NCBI GenBank assembly: GCA_025452255.1
Contig: CP104974.1
Span: forward strand, 2,954,156 to 3,018,155
Length of the DNA: 64,000 nt
Reading direction: 5' to 3'
Origin: Devosia sp. A8/3-2
GTDB lineage: Bacteria > Pseudomonadota > Alphaproteobacteria > Rhizobiales > Devosiaceae
Part shown: positions 9,423 through 19,009 of the stretch, piece by piece
Numbering within the stretch: the first letter of the stretch is position 1
How the letters are laid out: each line of letters begins with the position of its first letter
Translations under genes and position numbers: made by a program
Notes under the pieces: generated by a model
The model's input: the letters and a program-made list of their open reading frames with translations, nothing else
Told to the model about the DNA's origin: nothing
Databases searched by the model: none

Positions 9423-10500
9423 ATGACTGCGGAAGTCCCGGAAACGGCCCCTACCCCCGGCGGCGGCCACCAGCAAATCCCGTGACGCGGTGGATATTTT
9501 CTCCCAGCGGCTCTCGCTGGCGCGGCTGATCCTGATCGTGCTGGTGGTCTATGTGCACTTCCCGCTATCCGTGCCCGCAGAGCGTAGCCTCGGCGCGCTA
9601 ACGGCGCTGGACCCGGCCTTTATCGCCAATGCCACGTTCCTGCGCTTCTCGGTAACCATTCTGACCATCATGTCGGGCTTCATCATGTTTACCAAACATG
9701 CTGATCAACGCGGCATGAAGACGGTGGAAAAGAAGGTCCGGACGCTGCTGGTGCCGTTCCTGTTCTGGAATCTTTGCCCGGTTGCCGCCCTCTATCTGGC
9801 GCAACGGCTGGGTATCTTAAGCGGCCAGCGGCTCCGATTTGCTGACCGCCAATGCCCAGACTCGGGCCGATGCGACGCTGGCATGGAGCACGCGGCCGGT
9901 AAACTATCCGCTCTATTTCCTACGCGACCTGTTCGTCATCTCGCTGATCGCCATTGTAGCCTCGCGGGTCGTGCGGGCCAATGTCATCCCGGTGATCGCG
10001 GTCTGCGTGCTGGTCGCAGAGTACAATCTGGACGGCAATCTCATCCTGCGCACGCCGATGCTGATCGCCTTCTTCATCGGAGCGGCGCTGGCGATCTACA
10101 AAGTGCCCCTTGATGCCCCGGATCGTGGCTGGCCGTATTTTATCCCGCTGCTGCTGGCGGCCTGCGTGACGCATTATTACTATCCGAGCGAGAATAGCGG
10201 CCTGCTGATCAGCATATTGGGCGGGTTGACCATCTGGACGCTGACGATGCTGGTCCATCGCTCGCGCTGCAAAAACTGGCCCGGCTGGCCAAATTCGCCT
10301 TCCCGATCTACCTCATCCACGGCATCATCCTGTTCGGTGTGCTTGCACTGGGCGTCGAAGTCTCGAACTCGTTCACAGGATTGGCGCTGTGGCTGGTGCT
10401 GCCACTGGTGATTGCGATCGTCAGCGCCTTGGCGTTCAAGCTGTTCAGCCTGATCCTGCCGCAATTCGCCTCGTTCACGACAGGCGGCCGCGGCGCATAG
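9423..10500 (+). CDS. exoH: Membrane acyltransferase, ExoH-like
   Basis: A multi-helix acyltransferase of the OafA/ExoH type (acyltransferase 3), about 350 residues when joined. Readable parts are SQRLSLARLILIVLVVYVHF with the family histidine, ILTIMSGFIMF, EKKVRTLLVPFLFWN, PLYFLRDLFVISLIAIVAS, and the last helices in FAFPIYLIHGIILFGVLALG. Breaks lie near 9455 (a C run), 9830 and 10257. The ATG at 9423 follows GGAGCGG and gives MTAEVPETAPTP before the first break; otherwise a GTG at 9490 could start it. In rhizobia ExoH succinylates succinoglycan, and its neighbour there is ExoK, as here. The acyl group and substrate are inferred; the symbol is tentative. Confidence 0.75.
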
Positions 10501-10510
10501 CTTCTTCATA

Positions 10511-10538
10511 AAAAGGAGGCCACCACGGGCCTCCTTTG
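10511..10538. terminator. Bidirectional terminator between exoH-like gene and ssb
   Basis: A perfect 10-bp stem AAAGGAGGCC (10512-10521) / GGCCTCCTTT (10528-10537) with a 6-base loop, flanked by A residues on the left and T-rich sequence on the right. It lies between two convergent genes and can serve both. Confidence 0.85.
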
Positions 10539-10560
10539 TCTTGTCTGAACCGCAATCGGA

Positions 10561-11076
10561 TCAGAACGGGATATCGTCGTCCATGCCGCCGGGCTCGAAG
10601 GCTGGGGCGTTGGAGGCCGGGCGCTGGGCGCCGCCAGCCGCAGGACGAGCGCCGCGGAAGCCACCGCCATTGTCGGCGCTGCGGAAGCCGCCATCGCCAC
10701 CACCGCCGGCATTGTCGCCTTCACCGCGCCCGTCGAGCAGGGTCAGGTTCGAATTGAAGCCCTGCAGCACGATTTCGGTCGAATATTTGTCCCGGCCGGA
10801 CTGGTCCTGCCATTTGCGGGTCTGCAGCTGGCCTTCGATATAGACCTTGCTGCCCTTGCGCAGATAGCTTTCGGCCACGCGGGTGAGGCCTTCGGAAAAG
10901 ATCACCACGCGGTGCCACTCGGTCTTTTCGCGCTGCTCGCCGCTGGTGCGATCCTTCCAGCGCTCCGAGGTAGCGATGGAGAGGTTCACCACCTTGCCGC
11001 CGCTCGGCAGATTGCGCACTTCGGGATCGGCACCCAAATTGCCGACGAGGATCACCTTGTTGACGCTGCCTGCCAT
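10561..11076 (-). CDS. ssb: Single-stranded DNA-binding protein
   Basis: An intact 171-residue SSB. The OB-fold domain runs [20 protein letters not shown] through [19 protein letters not shown] and [21 protein letters not shown] flexible glycine-rich linker ([19 protein letters not shown]) leads to the acidic tip MDDDIPF, which docks repair and replication partners. It coats single-stranded DNA during replication, recombination and repair. A LexA-box match lies 169 bases upstream of the start, so SOS induction is likely, as known for ssb in several alphaproteobacteria. In many relatives ssb faces uvrA directly; here the two are 1.8 kb apart. Confidence 0.97.
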   Translation of the reverse strand: MAGSVNKVILVGNLGADPEVRNLPSGGKVVNLSIATSERWKDRTSGEQREKTEWHRVVIFSEGLTRVAESYLRKGSKVYIEGQLQTRKWQDQSGRDKYSTEIVLQGFNSNLTLLDGRGEGDNAGGGGDGGFRSADNGGGFRGARPAAGGAQRPASNAPAFEPGGMDDDIPF

Positions 11077-11244
11077 AGCAAAAACCCTTTCAATTCAGTC
11101 CCGGGCCGCTGTGCCGCCGGGACGCTCACATATCTCGTTGCCGGGGCAACAAGCCCCGTGATTGCCAGACCTTACTCCGCCCCGCCCGGCCATGCGCGCC
11201 AAACTTGGCGTTTTGAACAGAAGTGATCGGCGGCTCCGCTTCTT

Positions 11245-11259
11245 GTTCTCTATATGTTC
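11245..11259. promoter_or_regulatory. LexA (SOS) box upstream of ssb
   Basis: GTTCTCTATATGTTC is an exact match to the alphaproteobacterial LexA direct repeat GTTC-N7-GTTC. It sits in the 280-base gap between ssb and the cupin gene, 169 bases before the ssb start. The promoter itself is not clearly visible. The match is seen directly; the regulation is inferred from the known motif. Confidence 0.78.
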
Positions 11260-11356
11260 CATTTAATGCGAGGCGTCAAGGCGGTAGCCTCGTTTGAATT
11301 TCAGCTTTGGGCTGGCAGCTGCAAACCGGACGACAATAAGCAATGAGTATGTTACC

Positions 11357-11863
11357 TTAGGCGTTGCCCGTGTCGTCGATATTCTCCCCCTCCCAATAGC
11401 CGAGCGGTGTCAGCTTGCCGCCTTCCTTGAAGGTGCCATCATAGCGATGAAACCCTGACAGACCGACATCCACCCGGACGCGACCGCTGTCTGGATATTC
11501 GATCACCTCCGCATTGGTATTGTTGGACAGCGCCAGATAGCGCAGGGGCTCGCTGCCGGTATTGATGAGCTGATGGGCCGCGCCGGCCGCCGGAGCCCCA
11601 AGGCAATCGCCTTCCCGCACGGGAATGCGTTCATCGCCGAAGCGGTATTCACCCTTCCCTGAAAGAATGAAGAACATCTCATCGGAGATGTGGTGGCGAT
11701 GGAACGGCATGGAGGTCTTGCCGGGAGGAACCACGAGATAGTTCGCGCCGAGGGCCCTGAGACCGAGAGCGGTCCCAATTTCTGCGTATTCGTTCATGAA
11801 GCGAGTGCCATTGTTGTCGGGTTTAAGGGACAGCGTATCAAGGTTGATGACAGCTTCAGTCAT
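11357..11863 (-). CDS. Cupin-domain protein
   Basis: A 168-residue protein with one cupin barrel. Motif 1 is MPFHRHHISDEMFFILSGKG, with three histidines and a glutamate as likely metal ligands; motif 2 follows at GAPAAGAAHQLINTGSEPL with the last histidine. Such small cupins often bind Mn, Fe or Zn and act as isomerases, dioxygenases or sugar-binding proteins; the substrate cannot be read. It is not in an obvious operon: the LysE-type gene is divergent, and ssb lies downstream on the same strand across a 280-base gap. Confidence 0.88.
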   Translation of the reverse strand: MTEAVINLDTLSLKPDNNGTRFMNEYAEIGTALGLRALGANYLVVPPGKTSMPFHRHHISDEMFFILSGKGEYRFGDERIPVREGDCLGAPAAGAAHQLINTGSEPLRYLALSNNTNAEVIEYPDSGRVRVDVGLSGFHRYDGTFKEGGKLTPLGYWEGENIDDTGNA

Positions 11864-12034
11864 AAGCAGGACTCCTTTTCAATCTGCCGTGGCAGCTTTC
11901 GGGAGCATCAGGCAACTTGCGGGCGTCCACAATGGCGTCGACCGCGGATTTTCATCGAGACACCGCTGCTGACACACTTTGTCAGCAGAGCTCGGCCAAG
12001 GCAGGGGTTCCTTTGCTCGCGCGAGACCTGCCCC

Positions 12035-12679
12035 TTGGACTATTCCCGGGCCCTCTGGCTCTACTTCGTCCTGCTCTTCGGCATCATCATCGTGCCGGGC
12101 ATGGACATGTTCTTCGTGCTGGCCAATGCGTTGACCGGCGGGCGGAAAGCCGGGCTGGCGGCGACGGCCGGGATTATGCTGGGCGGCGCCGTGCATACTC
12201 TCTTCGGAGCGCTGGCCGTTGGCGTGCTCACGCAGCTGCCCAGCGAAGTGTTCCGGGCGATGATCCTGATCGGCGCCGCCTATATGGTCTGGATCGGCTA
12301 TACGCTGGTGCGCAGCGCGATCACGGTCGATCATATCGCCAAGGCCCAAAGCCGCTCGGGCTGGGTGGCGTTCCGGCAGGGGCTGGTCACGTGCCTGCTC
12401 AATCCCAAGGCCTATATGTTTGTGGTGGCGGTGTTTCCGCAATTCATCCGGCCCGAATTCGGCCCGCTCTGGCGGCAGGCGCTGGTCATGGGCGTGATGA
12501 CGGTGCTGATGCAATTGGTCATCTATGGCGGGCTGGCGCTGGCCGCGGCCAAGGGGCGCGATGCGCTGATCGGCAACCCGCAGGTTACGCAATGGATCGG
12601 CCGGGGCGCTGGCGTGTTGTTTATAATGGCGGCCGTGTTTGCCGCCCGGCATGGAGTGTTCGGCCATGTCGGGACTTGA
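12035..12679 (+). CDS. LysE/RhtB-type amino acid exporter
   Basis: About 214 residues with five or six membrane helices. The first helix, LYFVLLFGIIIVPGMDMFFV, carries the family's P-G-P-D-like motif as P-G-M-D, followed by ALTGGRKAGLAATAGIMLGG. Other helices include MILIGAAYMVWIGYTLVRS and MGVMTVLMQLVIYGGLALA, and TCLLNPKAYMFVVAVFPQF is the typical central motif. Members export amino acids or derivatives such as homoserine, threonine or lysine. The start is uncertain: a TTG at 12035 gives the expected N-terminal length. The gene lies between ssb and uvrA. Confidence 0.85.
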   Translation: MDYSRALWLYFVLLFGIIIVPGMDMFFVLANALTGGRKAGLAATAGIMLGGAVHTLFGALAVGVLTQLPSEVFRAMILIGAAYMVWIGYTLVRSAITVDHIAKAQSRSGWVAFRQGLVTCLLNPKAYMFVVAVFPQFIRPEFGPLWRQALVMGVMTVLMQLVIYGGLALAAAKGRDALIGNPQVTQWIGRGAGVLFIMAAVFAARHGVFGHVGT

Positions 12680-12692
12680 CCGAATCCAGTTT

Positions 12693-12707
12693 GTTCCTTT
12701 TATGTTC
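12693..12707. promoter_or_regulatory. LexA (SOS) box upstream of uvrA
   Basis: GTTCCTTTTATGTTC is an exact GTTC-N7-GTTC direct repeat, 198 bases before the uvrA start and 14 bases after the LysE-type stop. It fits SOS control of uvrA, which is well known in alphaproteobacteria. Apart from the two GTTC halves it differs from the box near ssb. Confidence 0.8.
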
Positions 12708-12904
12708 TTGTGGCATAGTGAAAGGCGTTTTGCGCAAAGCTGCTCTGACACGATAAGGTGACGCCGGCGTTCAAACGCCTGGTAAGATGGCCGCTTGCGG
12801 CCGAGGCTGCTGGCCCCTATCTCTGCAGGCTGCCAGCCCAAACGATACGAACTTTAATTTGCCGCCCTGTGCCCACACGGCGCAGCCAGCCATGGACGTC
12901 GACA

Positions 12905-15796
12905 ATGATGCAAAAGCCCAGCCAGAACCGAGAGATCGTCGTGCGCGGCGCCCGCGAGCACAATCTCAAGGGCATCGACGTCCGGTTGCCGCGCGACAGC
13001 CTGATCGTGATGACGGGCCTGTCCGGCTCGGGCAAGTCTTCGCTGGCTTTTGACACCATCTATGCCGAGGGGCAGCGGCGCTATGTGGAATCGCTGAGCG
13101 CCTATGCGCGGCAATTCCTTGAAATGATGCAGAAGCCCGATGTCGAGCATATCGAGGGGCTGTCGCCGGCGATTTCAATCGAGCAGAAGACCACGTCGCG
13201 TAACCCGCGCTCGACGGTTGGCACTGTCACCGAGATTTATGATTATCTGCGCCTGCTCTATGCGCGTCGGCATTCCCTATTCGCCAGCCACCGGCCTGCC
13301 CATCGAGAGCCAGACTGTCAGCCAGATGGTGGACCGCACGCTGGAACTGCCCGAGGGCACACGGCTGTTCCTGCTGGCGCCGATCGCGCGGCCGCAAGGG
13401 CGAATATAAGAAGGAGCTGGCCGATCTGATGCGCAGGGGCTTCCAGCGCGTCAAGATCGATGGCGAATATTACGAGATCGAGGAAGCGCCCGCGCTCGAC
13501 AAGAAGTTCAAGCACGATATCGAAGTGGTAGTCGACCGTGTGGTGGTCGGCCCCGATATTGCCGGGCGCCCGGCCGAAAGCTTTGAAACGGCGCTGAAGC
13601 TGGCCGAAGGCATTGCCCTGATCGAATATGCCGATGAGAAGAATGAGGATGGCACGCCGCGCCAGACCACCTTCTCGGAAAAATTCGCCTGCCCGGTTTC
13701 CGGCTTCACCATTGCCGAAATCGAGCCGCGCCTGTTCTCGTTCAACAACCCGTTTGGCGCCTGCCCGGTTTGCGATGGGCTGGGCACCGAGCAGAAGATC
13801 GACCCCGACCAGATCGTGCCGGACGCGACCATGTCGCTCAAGGACGGCGCTATCCTGCCCCGGTCCAAGACCAGTGCGCCTTATTACCTGCAGACGCTGC
13901 AGGCCGTGGTGAAGCATTTCGGCGCCTCGACCGGCACCGCCCGGTCGGACCTGCCCTTTGAGGTGCAGCATGCCGTGCTCTATGGCACCGACAAGACGCC
14001 GATCAATTTCGTCTATGACGATGGCTTGCGCCAATACAAGACGACCAAGCCCTTTGAAGGCGTGATCGGCAATCTCGAGCGCCGGTATAAGGAAACCGAA
14101 AGCGCCGGCATGCGCGAGGAAATCGAGAAATACATGTCGGCCAAGCCCTGCGTGGCTTGCGGCGGCTATCGGCTCAAGCCCGAAGCCCCGGCCGTCAAGA
14201 TCGATGGCCTGCATATCGGGCAGGTCACCGAGCAGTCGATCCGCAATGTCTCGAACTGGTTTGCCGCCCTGCCCGAGCGCTTCACGCCCACGCAGAAGCA
14301 GATTGGCGAGCGCATCCTCAAGGAAATCACCGAGCGGCTGAACTTTTTGAACGATGTGGGCCCGGAATATCTCTCCATGTCGCGCAATTCAGGCACGCTA
14401 TCGGGCGGCGAAAGCCAGCGCATCCGCCTCGCCAGCCAGATCGGCTCGGGGCTGACCGGCGTGCTCTATGTGCTCGACGAGCCGAGCATTGGCCTGCATC
14501 AGCGCGACAATGCCCGGCTGCTCGATACGCTGCGGCGGCTGCGCGACCCGGGCAATACGGTGATCGTGGTCGAGCATGACGAAGACGCCATCCTCACGGC
14601 CGATTATGTGCTCGATATCGGGCCGGGCGCGGGTGTCCATGGCGGCCATATCGTGGCCGAAGGTACCCCGCAGGACATTCTCAATCACCCCGATTCCCTG
14701 ACCGGCAAATATCTCTCCGGCCGCATGGGCATTCCCCTGCCGGCGGAACGGCGCGTTGCCAAGAAGGGCAAGTCGCTCAGCGTCAAAGGCGCGACGGGCA
14801 ATAACCTCAAGAATGTGTCGGTGGATGTGCCGCTGGGCATGTTCGTGGCCATCACCGGCGTGTCGGGCGGCGGCAAGTCGACGCTGATGATCGACACCAT
14901 GTATCAGGCCATTGCGCGGCGCTTGAATGGCGCCCGCGTGGTCCCTGCCCCGCATGAAAGCCTGACGGGGCTGGAATTTCTCGACAAGGTCATCGATATC
15001 GACCAGAGCCCGATCGGCCGTACGCCGCGCTCCAACCCCGCCACCTATACCGGCGCCTTCACGCCGCTGCGCGAATGGTTTGCCGGCCTGCCGGAGTCAA
15101 AGGCGCGCGGCTATGGGCCGGGGCGGTTCAGCTTCAACGTCAAAGGCGGGCGCTGCGAGAAGTGCGAAGGCGATGGCGTGCTCAAGATCGAGATGCACTT
15201 CCTACCCGACGTCTATGTCACCTGCGATGTGTGCAAGGGCAAGCGCTATAACCGCGAAACGCTCGAAGTGCAGTTCAAGGGCAAGTCAATTTCCGACATC
15301 CCGGACATGACGATCGACGAAGGCGTCGATTTCTTCTCGGCCGTGCCGATCATCCGCGACAAGTTCGCCACGCTGCAGCGGGTGGGCACAGGCTATGTGA
15401 AGGTTGGGCCAGCCGGCCACGACCCTGTCCGGCGGCGAGGCGCAGCGCGTCAAGCTGTCCAAGGAACTCTCCAAGCGCGCCACCGGCCGCACGCTCTATA
15501 TGCTGGACGAGCCCACCACGGGCCTGCATTTCCACGACGTGGCTAAGCTCCTCGAAGTGCTGCATGAGCTGGTCGATGGCGGCAATACGGTGATTGTCAT
15601 CGAGCATAATCTCGAAGTCATCAAGACCGCCGACTGGGTCATTGATCTGGGCCCCGAGGGCGGCGATGGCGGCGGCGAGATCGTCGGCGTTGGTACGCCT
15701 GAGGACATCGCGGCCAATCCGCGCTCGCATACCGGGACGTTCCTCAAAGAGATCATGGCACGGCGCCCGATGCGGACGAGCCAGGCGGCAGAGTAG
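12905..15796 (+). CDS. uvrA: Excinuclease ABC subunit A
   Basis: UvrA, the damage-recognition ATPase of nucleotide excision repair, about 963 residues when joined. The N-terminal part has [20 protein letters not shown] and Walker [10 protein letters not shown]. Zinc cysteines occur in CPVCDGLG and CVACGG and later in CEKCEGDG...[10 protein letters not shown]. The first ABC signature is [16 protein letters not shown] and the second Walker A is GVSGGGKST. The last frame holds [19 protein letters not shown] and [16 protein letters not shown]. Breaks lie near 13270, 13393 and 15408. The start at ATG 12905 fits the family N-terminus. A LexA box lies upstream. Confidence 0.96.
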
Positions 15797-15825
15797 GTTC
15801 TGGCGTTGGGGGGCTGCTGTTGGAT

Positions 15826-15951
15826 CGGAGTACCCCCTCCTAACCTCCCCGCATAGGGGGAGGGATCTCTCCACTCTTGGAACGCGATCGAGCCCTAGCC
15901 ACAAGGCGGTCCCTCCCCCTATCAGGGGGAGGCTAGGAGGGGGTACTCCGA
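15826..15951. repeat. Inverted intergenic repeat, family B
   Basis: Two inverted copies of a purine/pyrimidine-rich palindrome: GTACCCCCTCCTAACCTCCC at about 15829, and its reverse complement ending GGCTAGGAGGGGGTAC near 15947. Each copy contains an internal hairpin CCTCCCC...GGGGGAGG. It lies just after uvrA and may stabilise or end the transcript. The remaining 15952-16245 shows no gene I can support. Confidence 0.8.
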
Positions 15952-16245
15952 TGCCTCAAACCGCCCCGACCGATATCCGCCCCCACCCACGCTAGCCGAT
16001 CACAAGACGCGTGACGTTCTGCGCCTCCAAACGCGCTCAACGCTAACAGTCTGCTAACCAACTCCCCCAAGCGTCAGTCGCCATGTTGGCGCAATGGTTC
16101 AGACCTAAGTCTAACACTATTATGACGAAGCGCGGATCGGGCCATGCGCCGACTGCATGAAGCACCTGTAGTTTGCGCCATGGCATTCGCCGGCGAACAG
16201 GATCATGTTCCCGCTTGTCGCAGACCTTCACGAAGGACCTGACCG

Positions 16246-16398
16246 ATGTTTATTCGTGCCGTGTGGCGCGCCAGTGCCCTGGTCGATATCAAGCAGACAT
16301 TGCGTGAGACGGATGTGCCATCTGCGCGAGACGCAGGGCTGCTGGGGATTTCCGGCCCCGACTTTTCCAAGATGACCAAGGCGCTGTTCGACCGCTGA
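16246..16398 (+). CDS. Small hypothetical protein, possibly DUF1127-like
   Basis: A 50-residue ORF (MFIRAVWRASALVDIKQTLR, then a segment ending ARDAGLLGISGPDFSKMTKA) preceded by GAAGGA eight bases before the ATG. The LL-G-I-S-x-x-D-F stretch resembles the L-x-D-I-G-L-x-R-x-D-I core of DUF1127 proteins, and the next gene is a clear DUF1127 member 200 bases on, so it may be a diverged paralogue. Supported by ribosome site, length and neighbour only. Confidence 0.45.
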   Translation: MFIRAVWRASALVDIKQTLRETDVPSARDAGLLGISGPDFSKMTKALFDR

Positions 16399-16595
16399 GC
16401 GGCGCTATGGGCAGGAAGAAGTGCGGCCGCCGGTTTGCCGCTGGCTAGCCATATGCCCGCCGCACCGCTTAACCGGAGATGAACGAGCCCGGTTAATGCC
16501 CCGCGCAGAACGCATAGCTCGTTTGACCAATCTCCCACTGCTCATCTTGCGAGCCCTGCCCTAAATATAAGCTCGTAAACAAAGGAGACTACCAA

Positions 16596-16745
16596 ATGGA
16601 CATTCGCAAGACTTTCAAGAAGTGGGCCGCCTACCAGCAGACCGTCCGTGAGCTTGCCGCTCTCGACAATCGTCAGCTGAACGACCTTGGTATTTCGCGC
16701 ACCGACATCAATCGGATTGCTCGTGACCATGCCAGCTCGCTCTAA
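16596..16745 (+). CDS. DUF1127 small protein
   Basis: A 49-residue protein, MDIRKTFKKWAAYQQTVREL followed by AALDNRQLNDLGISRTDINR, a textbook DUF1127 pattern (arginine-rich helix followed by L-x-D-L-G-I-S-R-x-D-I). The ribosome site AAAGGAG at 16581-16587 is strong, and a terminator follows, so it is an independent transcript. Relatives in Agrobacterium and Rhodobacter affect phosphate, carbon and small-RNA related physiology, probably through RNA binding; the role here is not known. Confidence 0.88.
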   Translation: MDIRKTFKKWAAYQQTVRELAALDNRQLNDLGISRTDINRIARDHASSL

Positions 16746-16781
16746 GATTTGCTGCGCTGAACTTTCAGACTCTGCAAATCG

Positions 16782-16816
16782 AACACCCGCCTCTCTGTGA
16801 GATGCGGGTGTTTTGA
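16782..16816 (+). terminator. Rho-independent terminator after DUF1127 gene
   Basis: A 9-bp stem AACACCCGC (16782-16790) / GCGGGTGTT (16804-16812) followed by a T-rich tract (TTGATTTTT). It directly follows the small DUF1127 gene and also lies near the end of the convergent GST gene. Confidence 0.85.
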
Positions 16817-16844
16817 TTTTTAGGCCTTACTGATCAACAGATGA

Positions 16845-17497
16845 TCAGAATGCTAATCTGCCGACGAGTTCGGCATAATCCACCATCACCACATCGTGAA
16901 ACGCCCGCCGCTGCTGGAGCAGCAGATACCACGCCTCGACATTGGGCATGGCCGGCCGGCTGATATCCATGGTGAACCAGCGATAGAGCGACACGCCCGC
17001 CACGATGTCGGCGTAGCTCAACTCCTCCCCCGCGACATAGGGATGCCTCACCAGGTTGGCTTCCAATATCCGCAAGGCCGCCAGCGTACGGGTATGTGCC
17101 GCCGCAATGGCTGCCGCGTCGTGCTGGGCTTTGGGCGTGCGCACCAATAGCCAGAACAGATTGATCCAGCCGGGCTGGAAGGTGGTCGCGGTCCAGTCCG
17201 TCCATTGATCGACAATGGCGCGTTGGCGCGGATCGGCGCGCCAAAGCGCATCCCGCCATAGGCGGCGGCGAGGTATCGTACTGTCGCATGGCTCTCCCAG
17301 ACCGTCAGGTCGCCATCCTGCAAAGTGGGGACGACGCCATTGGGATTGAGGGCGCGGTAGGCCGGATTGTCGAGGCCGCCATAGGAGCCGCCGACGGGCT
17401 CGTGGCGATAGGGCAGCCCAAGCTCTTCGATGGTCCAGAGTGTTTTCTGGACGTTGCAGGAATTCTTGCGGCCCCACAGGGTCAGGTTTGGACTCAT
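16845..17497 (-). CDS. Glutathione S-transferase family protein
   Basis: About 217 residues read across one frameshift near 17250. The thioredoxin-fold domain starts MSPNLTLWGRKNSCNVQKTL (with the S-x-N-V motif near the catalytic serine/cysteine) and includes NPNGVVPTLQDGDLTVWESH, the glutathione-binding P and E-S residues. The all-alpha domain follows as AIVDQWTDWTATTFQPGWIN, HPYVAGEELSYADIVAGVSL (N-capping box) and a final helix. It likely conjugates or isomerises electrophilic compounds; the substrate is unknown. Confidence 0.9.
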
Positions 17498-17588
17498 CTT
17501 TTCCTCCCATGCGGGGTGAAGGTAGAGTTTGCGGCCTATTGCGCAAGCAGCAGTTGCGCTGCCCCGTCAGGCTTGGTATCTGCCGACC

Positions 17589-18974
17589 ATGTCCACATCA
17601 GAACCTATTCATATCATCGGCGGCGGGCTCGCCGGGTCCGAAGCTGCATGGCAGGCCGCCGAGGCCGGCGCCACGGTCATCGTCCACGAAATGCGCGGCG
17701 TGCGCGGCACGGATGCACACAGCACCGACAGCTTTGCCGAGCTCGTCTGCTCCAATAGCTTCCGCTCCGACGATCACGAGCAGAACGCCGTTGGCCTGCT
17801 GCACGAAGAAATGCGCCGCCGTGGCTCGCTGATCATGCGCGCGGCCGACCAGCACAAACTGCCGGCAGGCGGCGCGCTGGCCGTCGACCGGCATGGCTTT
17901 TCCGACGAAGTCACCCGCGCCATCCACAACCACGCCAATATCACGGTGGTTCGCGAAGAGATTGCCGGCTGGCCGCCGGAGGACTGGAAGAATGTCATCA
18001 TCGCCAGCGGGCCGCTGACTTCCCCTGCTCTGGCCGATGCGATCCCGGCCAAGACCGGCGAGGATGCGCTGGCCTTTTTCGACGCCATCGCCCTGATCGT
18101 CCACAAGGACAGCATCAATATGGACATTGTCTGGGCGCAGTCGCGCTATGACAAGGCAGGTCCGAGCGGCACGGGCGCCGATTATCTGAACTGTCCGATG
18201 AACAAGGACCAGTATTACGCCTTTGTCGAAGCGCTGACCGTGGCGCCGCTGCATGAGTTCAAGGACTGGGAAAAGGTGCCGTATTTTGACGGCTGCCTGC
18301 CCATCGAAGTCATGGCCGAACGCGGCGTCGAAACGCTGCGGCACGGGCCGATGAAGCCGGTGGGGCTGACCAACCCGCGCGATCCTCTGGTCAAGAGCTA
18401 TGCCATTGTGCAGCTGCGGCAGGACAATGCGCTGGGCACGCTGTGGAACATGGTCGGGTTCCAGACCAAGATGCGCTACGGCATCCGAGCGGATATTTTC
18501 CGCATGATCCCGGGGCTGGAGAATGCCCAATTTGCCCGGTTGGGCGGGCTGCATCGCAATACATTCCTCAATTCGCCCAAAGTGTTGGGGGCAGACCTCA
18601 AGCTCAAGGCCGATCCGCGCATTCGCTTTGCCGGGCAGGTTACTGGCGTTGAGGGCTATGTAGAAAGCGCGGCTGTGGGGCTGATCACCGGGCGCTTGGC
18701 CGCGGCGGAAAGCCGGGGCGAGAGCTCAGCGACCCCGCCGTTGACGACGGCACTTGGCGCGCTGGTGGCGCATATCACTGGCGGGCATATCGAGGCGGAA
18801 GGCTATAGCGGGGCGCGCAGCTTCCAGCCGATGAATGTCAATTTCGGGCTATTTCCCGAGGTGACGATCACCAAGCCCGAGGGCGCGGGACGTTGGCGGG
18901 GCAATGACAAGGCCATTGCCAAGCGCAAGGCGATCACGTCGCGGGCGCTGGAAGATTTGAAGGGCTGGGCGTAA
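17589..18974 (+). CDS. trmFO: Folate-dependent tRNA m5U54 methyltransferase
   Basis: An intact 461-residue TrmFO, the flavoprotein that makes 5-methyluridine at position 54 of tRNA using methylene-tetrahydrofolate and FADH2. The FAD motif [20 protein letters not shown] opens the protein. [14 protein letters not shown] holds the conserved catalytic-region cysteine, and [29 protein letters not shown] and the C-terminal [12 protein letters not shown] are family hallmarks. The start ATG at 17589 fits. The gene is divergent from the GST gene. Confidence 0.97.
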   Translation: MSTSEPIHIIGGGLAGSEAAWQAAEAGATVIVHEMRGVRGTDAHSTDSFAELVCSNSFRSDDHEQNAVGLLHEEMRRRGSLIMRAADQHKLPAGGALAVDRHGFSDEVTRAIHNHANITVVREEIAGWPPEDWKNVIIASGPLTSPALADAIPAKTGEDALAFFDAIALIVHKDSINMDIVWAQSRYDKAGPSGTGADYLNCPMNKDQYYAFVEALTVAPLHEFKDWEKVPYFDGCLPIEVMAERGVETLRHGPMKPVGLTNPRDPLVKSYAIVQLRQDNALGTLWNMVGFQTKMRYGIRADIFRMIPGLENAQFARLGGLHRNTFLNSPKVLGADLKLKADPRIRFAGQVTGVEGYVESAAVGLITGRLAAAESRGESSATPPLTTALGALVAHITGGHIEAEGYSGARSFQPMNVNFGLFPEVTITKPEGAGRWRGNDKAIAKRKAITSRALEDLKGWA

Positions 18975-19009
18975 ACGCCCTTCTCTCCCCCTTAGAGGTG
19001 GCAGCAATT

